From: DATAYA01 sp963754235
GTDB taxonomy: Bacteria > Pseudomonadota > Alphaproteobacteria > Acetobacterales > Acetobacteraceae
Reading direction: 5' to 3'
Assembly: GCA_963754235.1 (NCBI GenBank)
Contig: CAVWFK010000007.1
Span: 95,241 to 159,240 of the forward strand
Length of the DNA: 64,000 bases
Shown one piece after another: positions 41,940 through 52,729 of the stretch. A model generated the notes under the pieces. It worked only from the letters and a program-made list of their open reading frames with translations. It did not search any database and was not told the origin of the DNA. Position 1 is the stretch's first letter. Every line of letters starts with the position of its first letter. A program made the translations under genes and the position numbers.

Positions 41940-42177
41940 GCGGCGCGGCGTGGCCGGCCACCACCTTTCCATCGACCAGCTTCGCCGGCACGTAACGCTC
42001 GCGCGGTCCGATCCGCCTCGCGACCCCGAACCAGCCGAGGGCGGCGCCGAACGCCAGCAGTGCCGCCAGGGTCGCCGCCAGCAGCGGCAGCGACGGACCG
42101 CCGCCGGCCGAGACCCGGCGCCAGATCAGGAAGGCGACGAACGGAGCCACGAACAGCAGCGCCTCCGCCCAGCGCAT
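41935..42177 (-). CDS. DUF6111 membrane protein
   Basis: An 80-residue protein with two transmembrane helices (AEALLFVAPFVAFLIW and LPLLAATLAALLAFGAALGW) and a basic-polar C-terminal tail ending VPAKLVDGKVVAGHAAPR. DUF6111 proteins lie between NUDIX hydrolase and CCA transferase genes in alphaproteobacteria, exactly the context here. Function unknown. Confidence 0.8.
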   Translation of the reverse strand: MRWAEALLFVAPFVAFLIWRRVSAGGGPSLPLLAATLAALLAFGAALGWFGVARRIGPRERYVPAKLVDGKVVAGHAAPR

Positions 42178-42181
42178 CGGC

Positions 42182-42812
42182 TCAGGCCTCGCCGCGCAGC
42201 CGCCGCGCGAGCTGCACCAGGATCGCCGCCGTCGCTCCCCAAATCTCGTGCTCGGGATGCGGCCAGACCCAGAACTCGCGCCAGCGCCCGCGCAACTGCG
42301 CGCGCCGGCGCTGCGGCGCGGCGGGATCGAGCAGCACCGCGAGCGGGAGTTCGAGCAGCGCATCGACCTCCTCGGGCGCGGGCCGCAGCGCCGACGGGCG
42401 CGGCCCGAGCAGGCCGATCACGGGGGTGACAATATAGCCGGTGCCGGTGATCTGGTCGGGCAGCCGGCCGGCCAGCTCGACAGCGGCGGGGTCGAGCCCG
42501 ATCTCCTCCTGCGCCTCGCGCAGCGCGGCGGCCTCGGCATCGGCGTCATCGGGGTCGATCCGGCCGCCGGGGAAGCTCACCTGGCCGGCGTGGGACGACA
42601 GATGCGCGTTGCGCTTGGTCAGCAGCACGCCCGGCGCGGGTCCGGTCAGGATCGGCACCAGCACGGCGGCAGGCCACCAGCTCGGCGTTCGTGAACCCGA
42701 GCGCGCCGTCGGCGGCGGGAACCGCGATCGCGTCGCGGGGCACCGAGACGGGGGCAGAGGGGCGGCGGCCGGGTCGCGGCGGCCAGCCGCGCCCGCAGCT
42801 CGGCGCGCTGCA
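42182..42812 (-). CDS. NUDIX hydrolase, CoA pyrophosphatase type (frameshifted N-terminus)
   Basis: The core domain is uninterrupted: LLTKRNAHLSSHAGQVSFPG, then the Nudix box with GGRIDPDDAD and REAQEEIGL. The CoA-specific SHAGQ.SFPGG pattern indicates a CoA or acyl-CoA pyrophosphatase. The N-terminal 45 residues are split between frames (MQRAELRARLAAATRPPP, then DAIAVPAADGALGFTNAELV, then PAAVLVPILTGPAPGVL), needing one slip near 42,680 and another near 42,770. It ends 4 bp before DUF6111. Confidence 0.8.
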
Positions 42813-42818
42813 TCGGCC

Positions 42819-43421
42819 TCAGCCCTCGCCGGCCGGCAACTCGCCCAAGGGGAAGAAGCGCCGGCAGCTCCAGACGCCCAGCATCCGCCGGCAATGCACC
42901 ATGCCCGGCACCGCGAGGGCCACCAGCTCGTAATAGACGGCGCGGCTGATCCGCGCCTCGACCGGCCAGCGCCCCTCGCCGGGGCGGAGCAGGATGTAGG
43001 GCGTCGGCTCGCAGGTCAGGATGTCGTGGGCGATGCGGATCGGGTGCTCGGCGCCGGCCGTCACCACCTGGTCGATGTTGGTGCGGAAGGAGAGCACCTG
43101 GTCCGGCCCGTCTCCCCGCCAATCGAGTTCGACGGCGACGAACGGGCAGTCCTCGACCGCGATCCGGCCGCGCTCGGCCGGGGTCTGCAGCCAGAAGCTG
43201 CCGTCATCGGCGCGGCGCAGCACGCTCGCGAACAGGCAGACCAGCTCCTTCCGGCCGATCGGCGAGCCGCGATAGAGCCAGGTGCCGTCGCGGCGGATCA
43301 GGAACGGCAGGTCGCCGCACTCGACCGGCGGCGGGCGCGGCCGGCGCGGCGCCGTATCGGTCCGCTTCGCGGCCGGGGGTGCGACCAGGCTGAGCGGCCG
43401 ATGAGGCCAGGCATCCGTCAC
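42819..43421 (-). CDS. DUF1285 family protein
   Basis: About 200 residues. Family stretches: CGDLPFLIRRDGTWLYRGSP, IGRKELVCLFASVLRRADDG, FWLQTPAERGRIAVEDCPFV and LSFRTNIDQVVTAGAEHPIR. The start is probably the GTG at 43421 (VTDAWPHRP); an earlier start is possible. Function is unknown. It is the first gene of a NUDIX-DUF6111-CCA transferase run and diverges from MoxR. Confidence 0.82.
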   Translation of the reverse strand: MTDAWPHRPLSLVAPPAAKRTDTAPRRPRPPPVECGDLPFLIRRDGTWLYRGSPIGRKELVCLFASVLRRADDGSFWLQTPAERGRIAVEDCPFVAVELDWRGDGPDQVLSFRTNIDQVVTAGAEHPIRIAHDILTCEPTPYILLRPGEGRWPVEARISRAVYYELVALAVPGMVHCRRMLGVWSCRRFFPLGELPAGEG

Positions 43422-43576
43422 ATCCGCGTCTCCGCTCCCATGCCGTGCTTTTGCCCGGCGCCTGGATATAGGTAGGCTGCCCCGCCTGCGTGAAGTGCCG
43501 GGGCCGGTGAACTGATGTATAGTGAAGTGACTTGAGCTGACACGTGAAGTGCCCGGCGGACGCGAAGGAGCGATCG

Positions 43577-44574
<998 letters not shown>

Positions 44575-44581
44575 GCCGGAC

Positions 44582-45454
44582 GTGCTGACCACCGGTCTGC
44601 CGCCCGCCCGCCGCGCCGAAGCGCCTCGGCGCGCGGCTGCCGCCGCTGCTGGTGCAGGCCAAGCGCGTCGCGGCCACGGTCGCGCAGGGCGTGCATGGGC
44701 GCCGCCGGGTGGGCCAGGGCGACAGCTTCTGGCAGTTCCGCCCGTTCCTGCCCGGCGATGCGGTGACGCGCATCGACTGGCGGCAGTCGGCGAAGTCCGA
44801 CCGCACCTTCATCCGCGAGACCGAGTGGGAGGCGGCACAGACGCGTCGCCCTGTGGCGCGACGGCTCGGCCTCGATGCGCTGGCGCTCGCGCGGGCAGCC
44901 GGTCGAGAAGATCGAGCGCGCCGAGCTGCTGCTGCTGGCGCTGGCGGCGCTGCTGCTGCGCGGCGGCGAGCGGGTGCGGCTGATCGGCTCCGACCAGCGC
45001 GCCGGCGGCGGGCGGGCGGCGCTGGATCGGCTGGCGGCGGCGCTGCCGCGGCTCGCGGGATGGCGAAGGCGTGCCGCCGCCGGTGCGCCTGGCGCCGCAC
45101 GGGCGCGTGGTGCTGTTCGGCGATTTTCTGGCGCCGCTGCCGGAAATCCAGGCGGCGGTCGCGCGGCTCGCCTCGGTGCCGGTCGCGGGCACGCTGGTGC
45201 AGGTGCTGGACCCGGCGGAGGCGCTGCTGCCCTACACCGGCCGCATCCGGTTCAGGGGGCTGGAGCGCGAGCCGGACGCGCTGGTGCCGCGGGTCGAGGG
45301 GGTGCGGGCGGCGTATGCGGAGGCGCTGGAGCGGCAGCAGCAGGGGCTGGCGGCGATCTGTGCCGCGGCGGGGTACGGGTTTGCGGTGCATCGGACGGAC
45401 CAGCCGGCCGAGGCGGCGTTGCTGGCCTTGTACACTTCGCTCGCCGGCATGTGA
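44582..45454 (+). CDS. DUF58 (vWA-like) protein, several frameshifts
   Basis: Partner of the MoxR ATPase. The conserved core reads GDSFWQFRPFLPGDAVTRID and WRQSAKSDRTFIRETEWEAA. The frame changes near 44,620, 44,835 and 45,060. The pieces in order are LPPLLVQAKRVAATVAQ, MRWRSRGQPVEKIERAELLL, LLRGGERVRLIGSDQRAG and then LAPHGRVVLFGDFLAPLPEI. It ends at 45454 after AAGYGFAVHRTDQPAEAAL. All breaks lie in short G or C runs, so it is probably a normal gene. Confidence 0.82.
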
Positions 45455-45497
45455 CGGGCCTGGATTCCGCGGCGGCGTGCTTTTGCGATCAGAGCAA

Positions 45498-45943
45498 TCA
45501 TGCACGGCGACGAACGAACGCAAGGCCGACGAGGCTGAGGTCGAACAGCGCAAGGCTAGTTGGCTCCGGCACCGGGGTGGTGTTGGGCACGGCGTTTTCC
45601 TGCGTCTGGGAGTGGGACAAGATGATGTCGCCGTTCAGCGTATCTGTGCCGAGCAGCGCATTGGTGAAGACGACGTCGATCGCATTCACGCTGAAGTCTG
45701 GCTGCTGATCTCGTTGCCGGTTGTGCTCTGCTCATTCAGCGTGATGCTTATGTCGAGCGGATTGAGCAGAGCGTGAATTGCATACTGGTTAGTAGTTGAG
45801 GTGACGGTGATCGAGTGGTTCAGGACTGACATGTCGAGAATTGTCGAGTCGTTTGTGGCGGACAGCGCGCCGTAATCGTCGGAGACGGCGGCATTTGACG
45901 CAATCGTGGTGGCATCGATCTTTAGAAGGTCGAGAAGCGACAC
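45498..45943 (-). pseudogene. PEP-CTERM protein remnant
   Basis: The C-terminal part is clear: IILSHSQTQENAVPNTTPV and the tail PVPEPTSLALFDLSLVGLAF with RRRA. An overlapping frame upstream gives SLLDLLKIDATTIASNAAVS and STILDMSVLNHSITVTSTTN, threonine/serine-rich as in secreted PEP-CTERM proteins. They are joined by a one-base slip near 45,700. Further upstream the sequence becomes A/T-rich without a signal peptide, so the N-terminus is missing or frameshifted as well. Confidence 0.65.
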
Positions 45944-46261
45944 GTCGAGTCTGGCGACGCTTGTCGCGTTCGACGTGGTCTTCGACTCGTCTCCGCTATT
46001 GACGCTTGAGATTACCTGCGTTGCGCAACCGCGTCGGACAGTCAGTATATAGTATAGGTGTAGAGTAATTAATTTTTCATCGTATTTGTCGCATTATGCT
46101 TTAATTGTATAAATTGATGCGTTCCCGTTCTAAAAGCATCGCGTCACCATGCTCGGATTTCGTTCGTAGCGAAAATCCGATCAGCTACAGTTTTTGAAAC
46201 TTTGGCTGATGATGTGTGTGTAACGTTTGTGTTGTTTGTGTTGGAATTAGATGGATATGGC
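45944..46261. other. A/T-rich intergenic stretch
   Basis: From about 46,030 to 46,250 the sequence is unusually rich in A and T for this genome (for example AGAGTAATTAATTTTTCATC). No gene is supported. It may hold the promoter of the PEP-CTERM remnant or be recently acquired DNA. Confidence 0.5.
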
Positions 46262-46790
46262 TTACCCGGTCCAGCTCGCCGCGTCGATCGCGTTGTCTAC
46301 CCGCCGCACCGCTTGCGCCCGCGTGGCCCCGGCGCGGCGCATGATCTCGAGCGCGTCCTCGGCGCGCTTCTCGTCGCGCAGCCGTACCGCCAGCACCAGC
46401 GCCCCTCCCGCGCCGCCGCCTCGCGGCTGTCGTGCTGGGCCGCGTCGGCGACGTGGCTGCCGGCCTCGGTCAGCAGCGCGCCCCCGCTCCCGCCCCGACC
46501 GCCGCCGCAACCGCCGGTGCCGCGGCACCGCCGCTGCCGATCACCACGCCCGCCGCCAGCAGCGCCGCAGCCGAGCCGGCGCCGCTCGCGTGCAGCGTCC
46601 GCATCTGCCGGTTGTCCTCGTCCGAATCCGGGTTCTCGGCGCCCTGCTCGGGCGTCGCCTGGGCGGCCGGCGTCACGACGTGCGGCAGGCTGAGATCGGC
46701 GCGGTCGTAGCCGGCGACGTCGAGCTGCGAGATCGCCTCCTGCAACGCGGCGTCGCTCGGGAAGACCGCCTGCGCCTCCAGGATTCTCAC
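46262..46790 (-). CDS. Hypothetical glycine/alanine-rich protein (frameshifted)
   Basis: A product of about 175 residues, unnamed. Starts MRILEAQAVFPSDAALQEAI then DVAGYDRADLSLPHVVTPAA. A central glycine-zipper-like segment AAALLAAGVVIGSGGAAAPA and VAAAVGAGAG, with a shift to a second frame near 46,475, continues with GGALLTEAGSHVADAAQHDS. A third frame carries REGALVLAVRLRDEKRAEDA and EIMRRAGATRAQAVRRVDNA to the stop. It resembles small stress-type proteins with a two-strand start, a glycine hinge and a ferredoxin-like end. Confidence 0.6.
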
Positions 46791-47074
46791 GGCTCATCGC
46801 CGGCCCGGGCTTCGCGGTCGCGTCGCTGGGCGCCATGGTCTGCCCTCCTTCTTCGTGCTGCCACGGGAACGCCCGCGGTCACGCCCGCGTTCCCCTCACG
46901 CCGCCCTCCCGGCGGAATCGGCAGCGGAATCAGCGCCCGAAATATTCCTTTGCTGCGTTTCATCATGTTTTGACTTTCACCCATCGCGGGAAGCGCGTTT
47001 AGTCATTTCGGGCGGGGTTCGGGCTCGGAGTGGATTGCGGGCAACCCTCCGAGCGGTTGAGGAGTGGGGTTCGG

Positions 47075-47236
47075 ATGGAGATCCTCGGCTACGTCGCGCT
47101 GCTGTTCCTGCTCGCCTTCATGGCCGGCGCCGGCGCCGGCGTTGGCGCTACCGGCGCCCGGCGCCCCGCGCCGGTCGCGCGCGCTCGGCGCCGCCGCTCG
47201 GCGCGCCCGGGTGGCGCGCCGGACGGCACCGGCTGA
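47075..47236 (+). CDS. Possible small membrane protein
   Basis: A 53-residue frame: one hydrophobic helix (ILGYVALLFLLAFMAGAGAG) followed by an Arg/Ala/Pro-rich tail. An upstream GAGGAG-like stretch could serve as ribosome-binding site. Otherwise there is no support, and the tail has the look of GC-rich non-coding sequence. Confidence 0.35.
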   Translation: MEILGYVALLFLLAFMAGAGAGVGATGARRPAPVARARRRRSARPGGAPDGTG

Positions 47237-47286
47237 AATCGGCCCCGACCGCGCGATGCCCTGACGCGCTCCGGCGGGGCGCCGGA

Positions 47287-48378
47287 TCAGCGTCCCGGGT
47301 GATCGGCGGCGCCGAGCAGCGCCGCCCGGAAACGCCGCGTGAGCAGCGCGCCGTCGCGCGGCGGCAGGAAGCGGGGCTTCTCCTCCGGCGCGATCCGCAC
47401 CACGGCGAACAGCCGCTCCCGCCGCAGGCGCGAGCGGAGCGCCGCCAGTTCGCCCGTCTCCGTGACCGTCTCGACCGCCGGCCAGCCGCAGCCGCGCGCG
47501 ACCGCGGCGAGGTCGGCGCCGAGTGCGGTGTGGCTCGGCTGCGCCCCGGTCTCGCCGAAGCAGCCATTGTCGAACACGGCGATCGCGAGGTTGTCCGGCG
47601 CCTGCACGGCGATGGTGGCGAGCGACCCCAGCCCCATCAGCATCTCGCCGTCGCCGGTCAGCACCAGCACCCGCCGCGCCGGCTGCGCCAGAGCGAGGCC
47701 GAGGCCGATCATCGCCGCCCCGCCCATCGCCCCCCAGAGATAGAAATTGAGCGGCCGGTCGCCGGCGGCGCCGGCGTCGTAGGTGGTGGAGCCGAGGCCG
47801 CTCACCACCAGCATCTCGCCGGCATCTTCCAGCAGCAGGCGCCGCCGCGCGCCGCCGCGCTCGATCATCGCGGAAAAATCCTTCGCCCCGATCAGCCGCT
47901 GCCCGAGCAGCACCGCGACCGCCACGCCGCTGTCGAAGGCGAATGCGGCGGCGGCGGCGACCGTCTCGGCCGCCTCCTCCGCGCGGTCGGCGCGGCGGAC
48001 ATGCACGCCGATCGCCGCCAGCACCGGCGAGACGGCGCTTCCCATCGGCACCTGCCAGGGGTTGAACTCGGCCCACTCGCCCCGCATCGTCACCAGCGTC
48101 AGGAACGGCAGCCGGCAGTTGGCCGGCAGGCTCAGCATGTTGATGCAGTTGCCGACGCCCGAGGACTGCATCAGCAGCACCGCCCGCTGGCCGCCAAGCC
48201 AGGCGCCGGCGGCGAGTGCGACGCCCTCCTCCTCGGTGGTCAGCACCACGGCGCGCATGTCGGGGTCGGCATGGGCGCGGGCGATCAGCCGCGCGTGGCC
48301 GGCATCGGGCACGTAGCCCACCTGCCGCACGCCGGCGTCCCGCAGCGCCGCGAACACCTCGTCCTGCCACGCCGCCAT
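47287..48378 (-). CDS. TPP-dependent decarboxylase (phospho/sulfopyruvate decarboxylase type)
   Basis: A 363-residue intact protein that contains both the PYR half (VGYVPDAGHARLIARAHADP, VVLTTEEEGVALAAGAWLGG with the conserved glutamates, LLMQSSGVGNCINML) and the PP half (VLVLTGDGEMLMGLGSLATI and AIAVFDNGCFGETG, the GDG...N ThDP motif). The short length fits fused alpha-beta sulfopyruvate or phosphonopyruvate decarboxylases rather than acetolactate synthases. Substrate not determined. It diverges from the acyl-CoA dehydrogenase gene. Confidence 0.83.
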   Translation of the reverse strand: MAAWQDEVFAALRDAGVRQVGYVPDAGHARLIARAHADPDMRAVVLTTEEEGVALAAGAWLGGQRAVLLMQSSGVGNCINMLSLPANCRLPFLTLVTMRGEWAEFNPWQVPMGSAVSPVLAAIGVHVRRADRAEEAAETVAAAAAFAFDSGVAVAVLLGQRLIGAKDFSAMIERGGARRRLLLEDAGEMLVVSGLGSTTYDAGAAGDRPLNFYLWGAMGGAAMIGLGLALAQPARRVLVLTGDGEMLMGLGSLATIAVQAPDNLAIAVFDNGCFGETGAQPSHTALGADLAAVARGCGWPAVETVTETGELAALRSRLRRERLFAVVRIAPEEKPRFLPPRDGALLTRRFRAALLGAADHPGR

Positions 48379-48464
48379 GCCGTCCTCTCCCTCGGCGCGA
48401 TGCTGCGCCGAAGCCGGCTTGCCGAAAACCCCCGCCCTCCGCCTAATGCGCCGGGAGGCCGCAG

Positions 48465-49620
48465 ATGACCGAGACGCCGCACGCCGAGATCCGCGAGGAG
48501 GTGGCCAAGCTCTGCGCCCGCTTCCCCGGCGAGTACTGGCGCCGGCTCGACGCGGCGCGCGCCTATCCGACCGAGTTCGTCGCGCGCTGACCGAGGCCGG
48601 CTATCTCTCGGTGCTGATCCCGGAGGAATACGGCGGCGCCGGCCTGCCGCTCTCGGCGGCGGCGGCGATCCTGGAGACGATCCACGCCTCCGGCGGCAAC
48701 GGCGCCGCCTGCCACGCGCAGATGTACATCATGGGCACGATCCTGCGGCACGGCTCGCCCGCAGCAGAAGCGCGAATACCTGCCGAAGATCGCGTCGGGC
48801 GAGCTGCGCTTGCAGGCGTTCGGCGTCACCGAGCCGACCAGCGGCACCGACACCACCAGCCTGCGCACCTTCGCCCGCCGCGAGGGCGATCGCTATATCG
48901 TCAACGGCCAGAAGGTCTGGACCAGCCGCGCCGAGCACTCGGACCTGATGCTGCTGCTGGCCCGCACCACGCCGCGCGAGCAGGTCGACGCGCCGCACCG
49001 AGGGGCTTTCCACCTTCATCGTCGATATGCGCGAGGCGCTCGGCCACGGGCTGACGATCCGGCCGATCCGCACCATGATGAACCACAATTCCTGCGAGCT
49101 CTTCTTCGACAACATGGCGGTGCCGGCCGCGAACCTGGTCGGCGAGGAGGGGCGCGGTTTCCGCTACATCCTCGACGGGATGAACGCCGAGCGGCTGCTG
49201 ATCGCGGCCGAGTGCATCGGCGACGCCAAATGGTTCACCGCGAAATCCGTCGCCTACGCCAAGGATCGTCGCGTGTTCGACCGCCCGATCGGGCAGAACC
49301 AGGGCGTCGCCTTCCCGATCGCGCGCGCGCACGCACAGATGCGCGCGGCCGAGCTGATGGTGCATGAGGGCTGCCGCCGCTTCGAGGCGGGCGAGAGCTG
49401 CGGCGAGGAGGCCAATACCGCGAAACTGCTCGCCGCCGACGCCGCCTGGGCCGCCGCCGAAGCCTGCATCCAGACGCATGGCGGCTTCGGCTTCGCCGAG
49501 GAATACGACGTCGAACGCAAGTATCGCGAGACGCGGCTCTATCAGGTGGCGCCGATCAGCACCAATTTGATCCTCTCCTACATCGCCGAGCACGTGCTCG
49601 GGCTGCCGCGCAGCTACTGA
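48465..49620 (+). CDS. Acyl-CoA dehydrogenase (three frameshifts)
   Basis: FAD-dependent acyl-CoA dehydrogenase of about 385 residues when rejoined. Segments in order are EIREEVAKLCARFPGEYWRR, LTEAGYLSVLIPEEYGGAGL, QAFGVTEPTSGTDTTSLRTF (the substrate/FAD loop), VNGQKVWTSRAEHSDLMLLL, RPIRTMMNHNSCELFFDNMA and CIQTHGGFGFAEEYDVERKY. The frames change near 48,585, 48,770 and 49,005, all in GC runs. A 14-bp tandem duplication covers its stop codon. It is followed 13 bp later by a CoA-transferase gene, forming a short-chain acyl-CoA pathway pair. Confidence 0.85.
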
Positions 49621-49633
49621 TGGGCAGCTACTG

Positions 49634-50763
49634 ATGGCCGGCGCGCTCGAAGGGCTGCTGGTGCTGGCACTCGAACAGGCGGTCGCGGCACCCTATTGCA
49701 GCTCGCGGCTCGCCGATGCCGGCGCGCGCGTCATCAAGGTCGAGCGCGCGGAGGGCGATTTCGCGCGCGGCTACGATGATTACGCGCGCGGGCAGTCGAG
49801 CTATTTCGTCTGGCTCAACCGCGGCAAGGAGAGCCTGGTCGCCGACATCAAGGATGCCGCCGACGCCGCCCTGCTGCATCGCATCCTGGCGCGGGCCGAC
49901 GTGTTCATCCAGAACCTCGCACCCGGCGCCGCGGCACGCGCGGGCTTCGGCTCGGACGATCTGCGCGGCGCGGCACCCGCGGCTCGATCACCGTGGACAT
50001 CTCCGGCTACGGCGAGACCGGGCCGTATGCCGGCATGAAGGCCTACGATCTGCTGGTGCAGGCGGAGACGGGGCTCGCCTCGGTCACCGGCCACCCGGCG
50101 GGGCCGGGGCGGGTCGGCGTTTCGGCCTGCGACATTGCCTGCGGGATGGCGGCGCACGCGGCGGTGCTGGAGGCGCTGGTCGCGCGCGCCCGGACCGGCG
50201 AAGGGCGCGGCGTGAAGGTGAGCCTGTTCGACGGCATGGCGGACTGGATGACCGTGCCGCTGCTGACCTGGGAGGCGACCGGGCAGCCGCCGCCGCGTGT
50301 CGGCCTCGGCCATCCCTCGATCTGCCCCTATGGCGCGTTCCCGACCGCCGACGGCAGCGCGGTGCTGATCTCGATTCAGAACGAGCGCGAATGGGCGTCG
50401 TTCTGCGCCCGCGCGCTGGGCGAGCCGGACCTGCCGCTGCGCCCGGGCTTCGAGACCAACCGCGCCCGGGTCGCCAACCGCGCGACGGTCGATGCGCACA
50501 TCGCCCGCTTCTTCGCCGGCCTCACGCGCGAGCAGGCGGCGGCCCGGCTGCGTGCCGCGAACACGGCCTATGGCTTCGTCAACGACGTGGCCGGCCTGGC
50601 GCGCCATCCGGCACTGCGGCGGGTCACCGTGGAGACGCCGGCCGGCCCGGTCTCGCTCGCGGCGCCGCCCGCGATCAGCGGCGATGGCCCGCCCGCCCTC
50701 GGCCCGGTGCCGGCGCTCGGCGCCCAGACCGAGGCGATCCGCGCCGAGTTCGCCGCCCATTGA
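49634..50763 (+). CDS. CaiB/BaiF family III CoA-transferase (one frameshift)
   Basis: About 376 residues. The start MAGALEGLLVLALEQAVAAP has CSSRLADAGARVIKVER (CoA-binding) and the catalytic-region DYARGQSSYFVWLNRGKESL. Near 49,980 the frame slips and continues VDISGYGETGPYAGMKAYDL and LVQAETGLASVTGHPAGPGR. Later segments GVKVSLFDGMADWMTVPL and ICPYGAFPTADGSAVLI are typical. It acts on a free acid or CoA ester. The neighbouring dehydrogenase suggests a shared acyl-CoA substrate. Confidence 0.85.
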
Positions 50764-50829
50764 TCCCGGCCCTCATGTCGTGCGGCCTGCGGCGCTGGCG
50801 GTTCATGGACTGCGCTGCGTGGCCGGCGG

Positions 50830-51533
50830 TCAGCCGTGCGGCACCGGCGCCGGCTCGAACCCGCCCGGATCGCTCGCCACCTCCGCCGGCGCGCGGCCGA
50901 TGATCTGATCAAGCGAGAGCATCCGCATCGGCGCCGCCCCGTCGAGCATCACCGCCACCCGGCCATTCGGCAGCGCGAGCCGCTCCGAGCGCCGCGCCCG
51001 CCCGCCCATCCCGGGCCAGACCGCTATCACCCGCTGCGCGTAAGCGGCACCCAGCGCCGGCGTCTGCGAGTGATACGCCGCCGCCGCCGCCGGCCAGGTG
51101 CCCATCGCGCCGATACAGCACGGCCAGGAAGCGAGCGGCATAGCGGGCGTTCGCCAGCGGGTCGAACGCCTCGTCGAGCGAGGCGAACGCGGCCGGGTGA
51201 TAGAACAGGTTGACCTGCATGCAGCCGACGTCGATCGAGCGGACGCCCGCTGCCTGCAGCGCCCGCACCGCAGCGATCGCCTCGGCCTTGGTGTCGTAGA
51301 ACCGACTCTGCCCGTCGGCATCGACCGACCACGGCCAGGGCTGCACCGCGTGCGTGCGCGGATCGGGCCGCCCGGTCTCCACCACCCCGATCGCGCGCAT
51401 CAGCGCGAGCGGCACCGGCGAGGTGCGATCCGCGGTCGCGATCGCCGCGGCGCAGGGGCTCGAGGGCGGGGCTGCGGAGGCGGCAGCGAGAAGAGGGGGC
51501 GAGCAGGAGCACGCAGGCGAGCAGCGCACGCAT
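50830..51533 (-). CDS. Lytic transglycosylase (frameshifts)
   Basis: A protein of about 235 residues with a signal-like start MRALLACVLLLAPS, then after a slip LAAASAAPPSSPCAAAIATA. The catalytic glutamate lies in ALMRAIGVVETGRPDPRTHA. It continues with VRSIDVGCMQVNLFYHPAAF and FDPLANARYAARFLAVLYRR, then in another frame TWPAAAAAYHSQTPALGAAY and a C-terminal MRMLSLDQIIGRAPAEVASD. It is an SLT-type murein-degrading enzyme, likely periplasmic. Confidence 0.8.
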
Positions 51534-51813
51534 CGGCCATCGCCTAGCGGCCCGGCATGCGCGGGCGCAACCCGAGCTGCGCGAGGCCGGCCTGCGCGGG
51601 GCGGGACGGAGCCGCCGCCCGGCTTCGTACGTTCGCAATGCTGCGATGCAGTAAAATGCTTGCCTGCGGGTGATTGCCGCCCTATCTTCACCTCGGCAGC
51701 CGCGCTTCGGCGCGCTGCTTTCTTGGACGTTTCCTCCCTAAACTTGGCGGCACCGCAAGGCGCCGCCAATTTTTTGCTCGCGGTTCCCGCTCCGAGCGCC
51801 CGCGCACCGGCCG

Positions 51814-52720
51814 TCAGCCGACCAGCAGCCTGGGCAGGGCGGCCGCGAGCGTCGCGATCAGCCGCGCGCATGTCGCGCTGCACCGCGGCGAAGCGCGGCA
51901 GCTTCTCGATCCGGCTCTCCTGCATGTAGAGGCCGCGCGCGATCTCGATCTGCACGACATGGACGCCCTCGCGCGGGCGGCCGTAATGGCGGGTGACGTA
52001 GCCGCCGGCATAGGGGTCGTTGCGGCGCACGACATAGCCCATGCCGGCGATCGTGGCCTCGACCAGCGCGGGTGATGCGCGGCGCGCAGGCGGTGCCGTG
52101 GGCGTCGCCGAGCACGAAATCCGGCTCGCCGCCGGCCCGCGCGGCACCGCCCGCCGGCATCGAGTGGCAGTCGAGCAGCAGGCAGGCGCCGAAGGCTGCG
52201 CGCGCCTGCCGCGATCAGCTCGGCCAGCGCCGCGTGGTACGGCTGCCAGCACGGCGCGCACCCGCGCCTCGGCCTCGGCGAAGCGGAGCTTGCGGCGGTA
52301 GATCGCCTCGCCGGAGGAGACCACGCGCGCGATCGTGCCGAGGCCGGCGCCGACGCGCGGCGCTGGTGGTGTTGACCCAGGGCGGCAGCGGGTCGGCGAA
52401 CATCGCCGGGTCGAGTTCCCAGGCCTCGCGGTTGGGGTCGCAGAAGGCGCGCGGGAAGGTGGCGGCGAGCAGCGGCGCGCCATGAGCGGGCCCGGCGGCG
52501 AACAGCTCGTCGACGAAGCTGTCCTCGCTGCGCCGCAGGCGGCGCGGGTCGAGCCGCGTCGGCGGCGAGGAAATCGGCCGGGTAGTCGCGCCCGGAATGC
52601 GGCGAGGCAAGCACCAGCGGGAATGGTCGGCCCGATCGGCCGAAGCATCCGGCAGGGCGCCGCCGATCGGCCGGCGCGCGATACGGGCAGGTCCTCGGGA
52701 TATTGGAGCGGATGGTCCAT
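51814..52720 (-). CDS. N-formylglutamate amidohydrolase (many frameshifts)
   Basis: Read across frames: PFPLVLASPHSGRDYPADFL, RSEDSFVDELFAAGPAHGAP, TFPRAFCDPNREAWELDPAM, SSGEAIYRRKLRFAEAEARV, PDFVLGDAHGTACAP, VRRNDPYAGGYVTRHYGRPR and QIEIARGLYMQESRIEKLPR. These are the FGase family motifs, which deformylate N-formyl-glutamate or related products (HutG-like). At least five single-base breaks occur. Either this is a pseudogene or base calling is poor in this patch. It overlaps the following hydantoinase-type gene region. Confidence 0.75.
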
Positions 52721-52729
52721 TGCCGGCCA

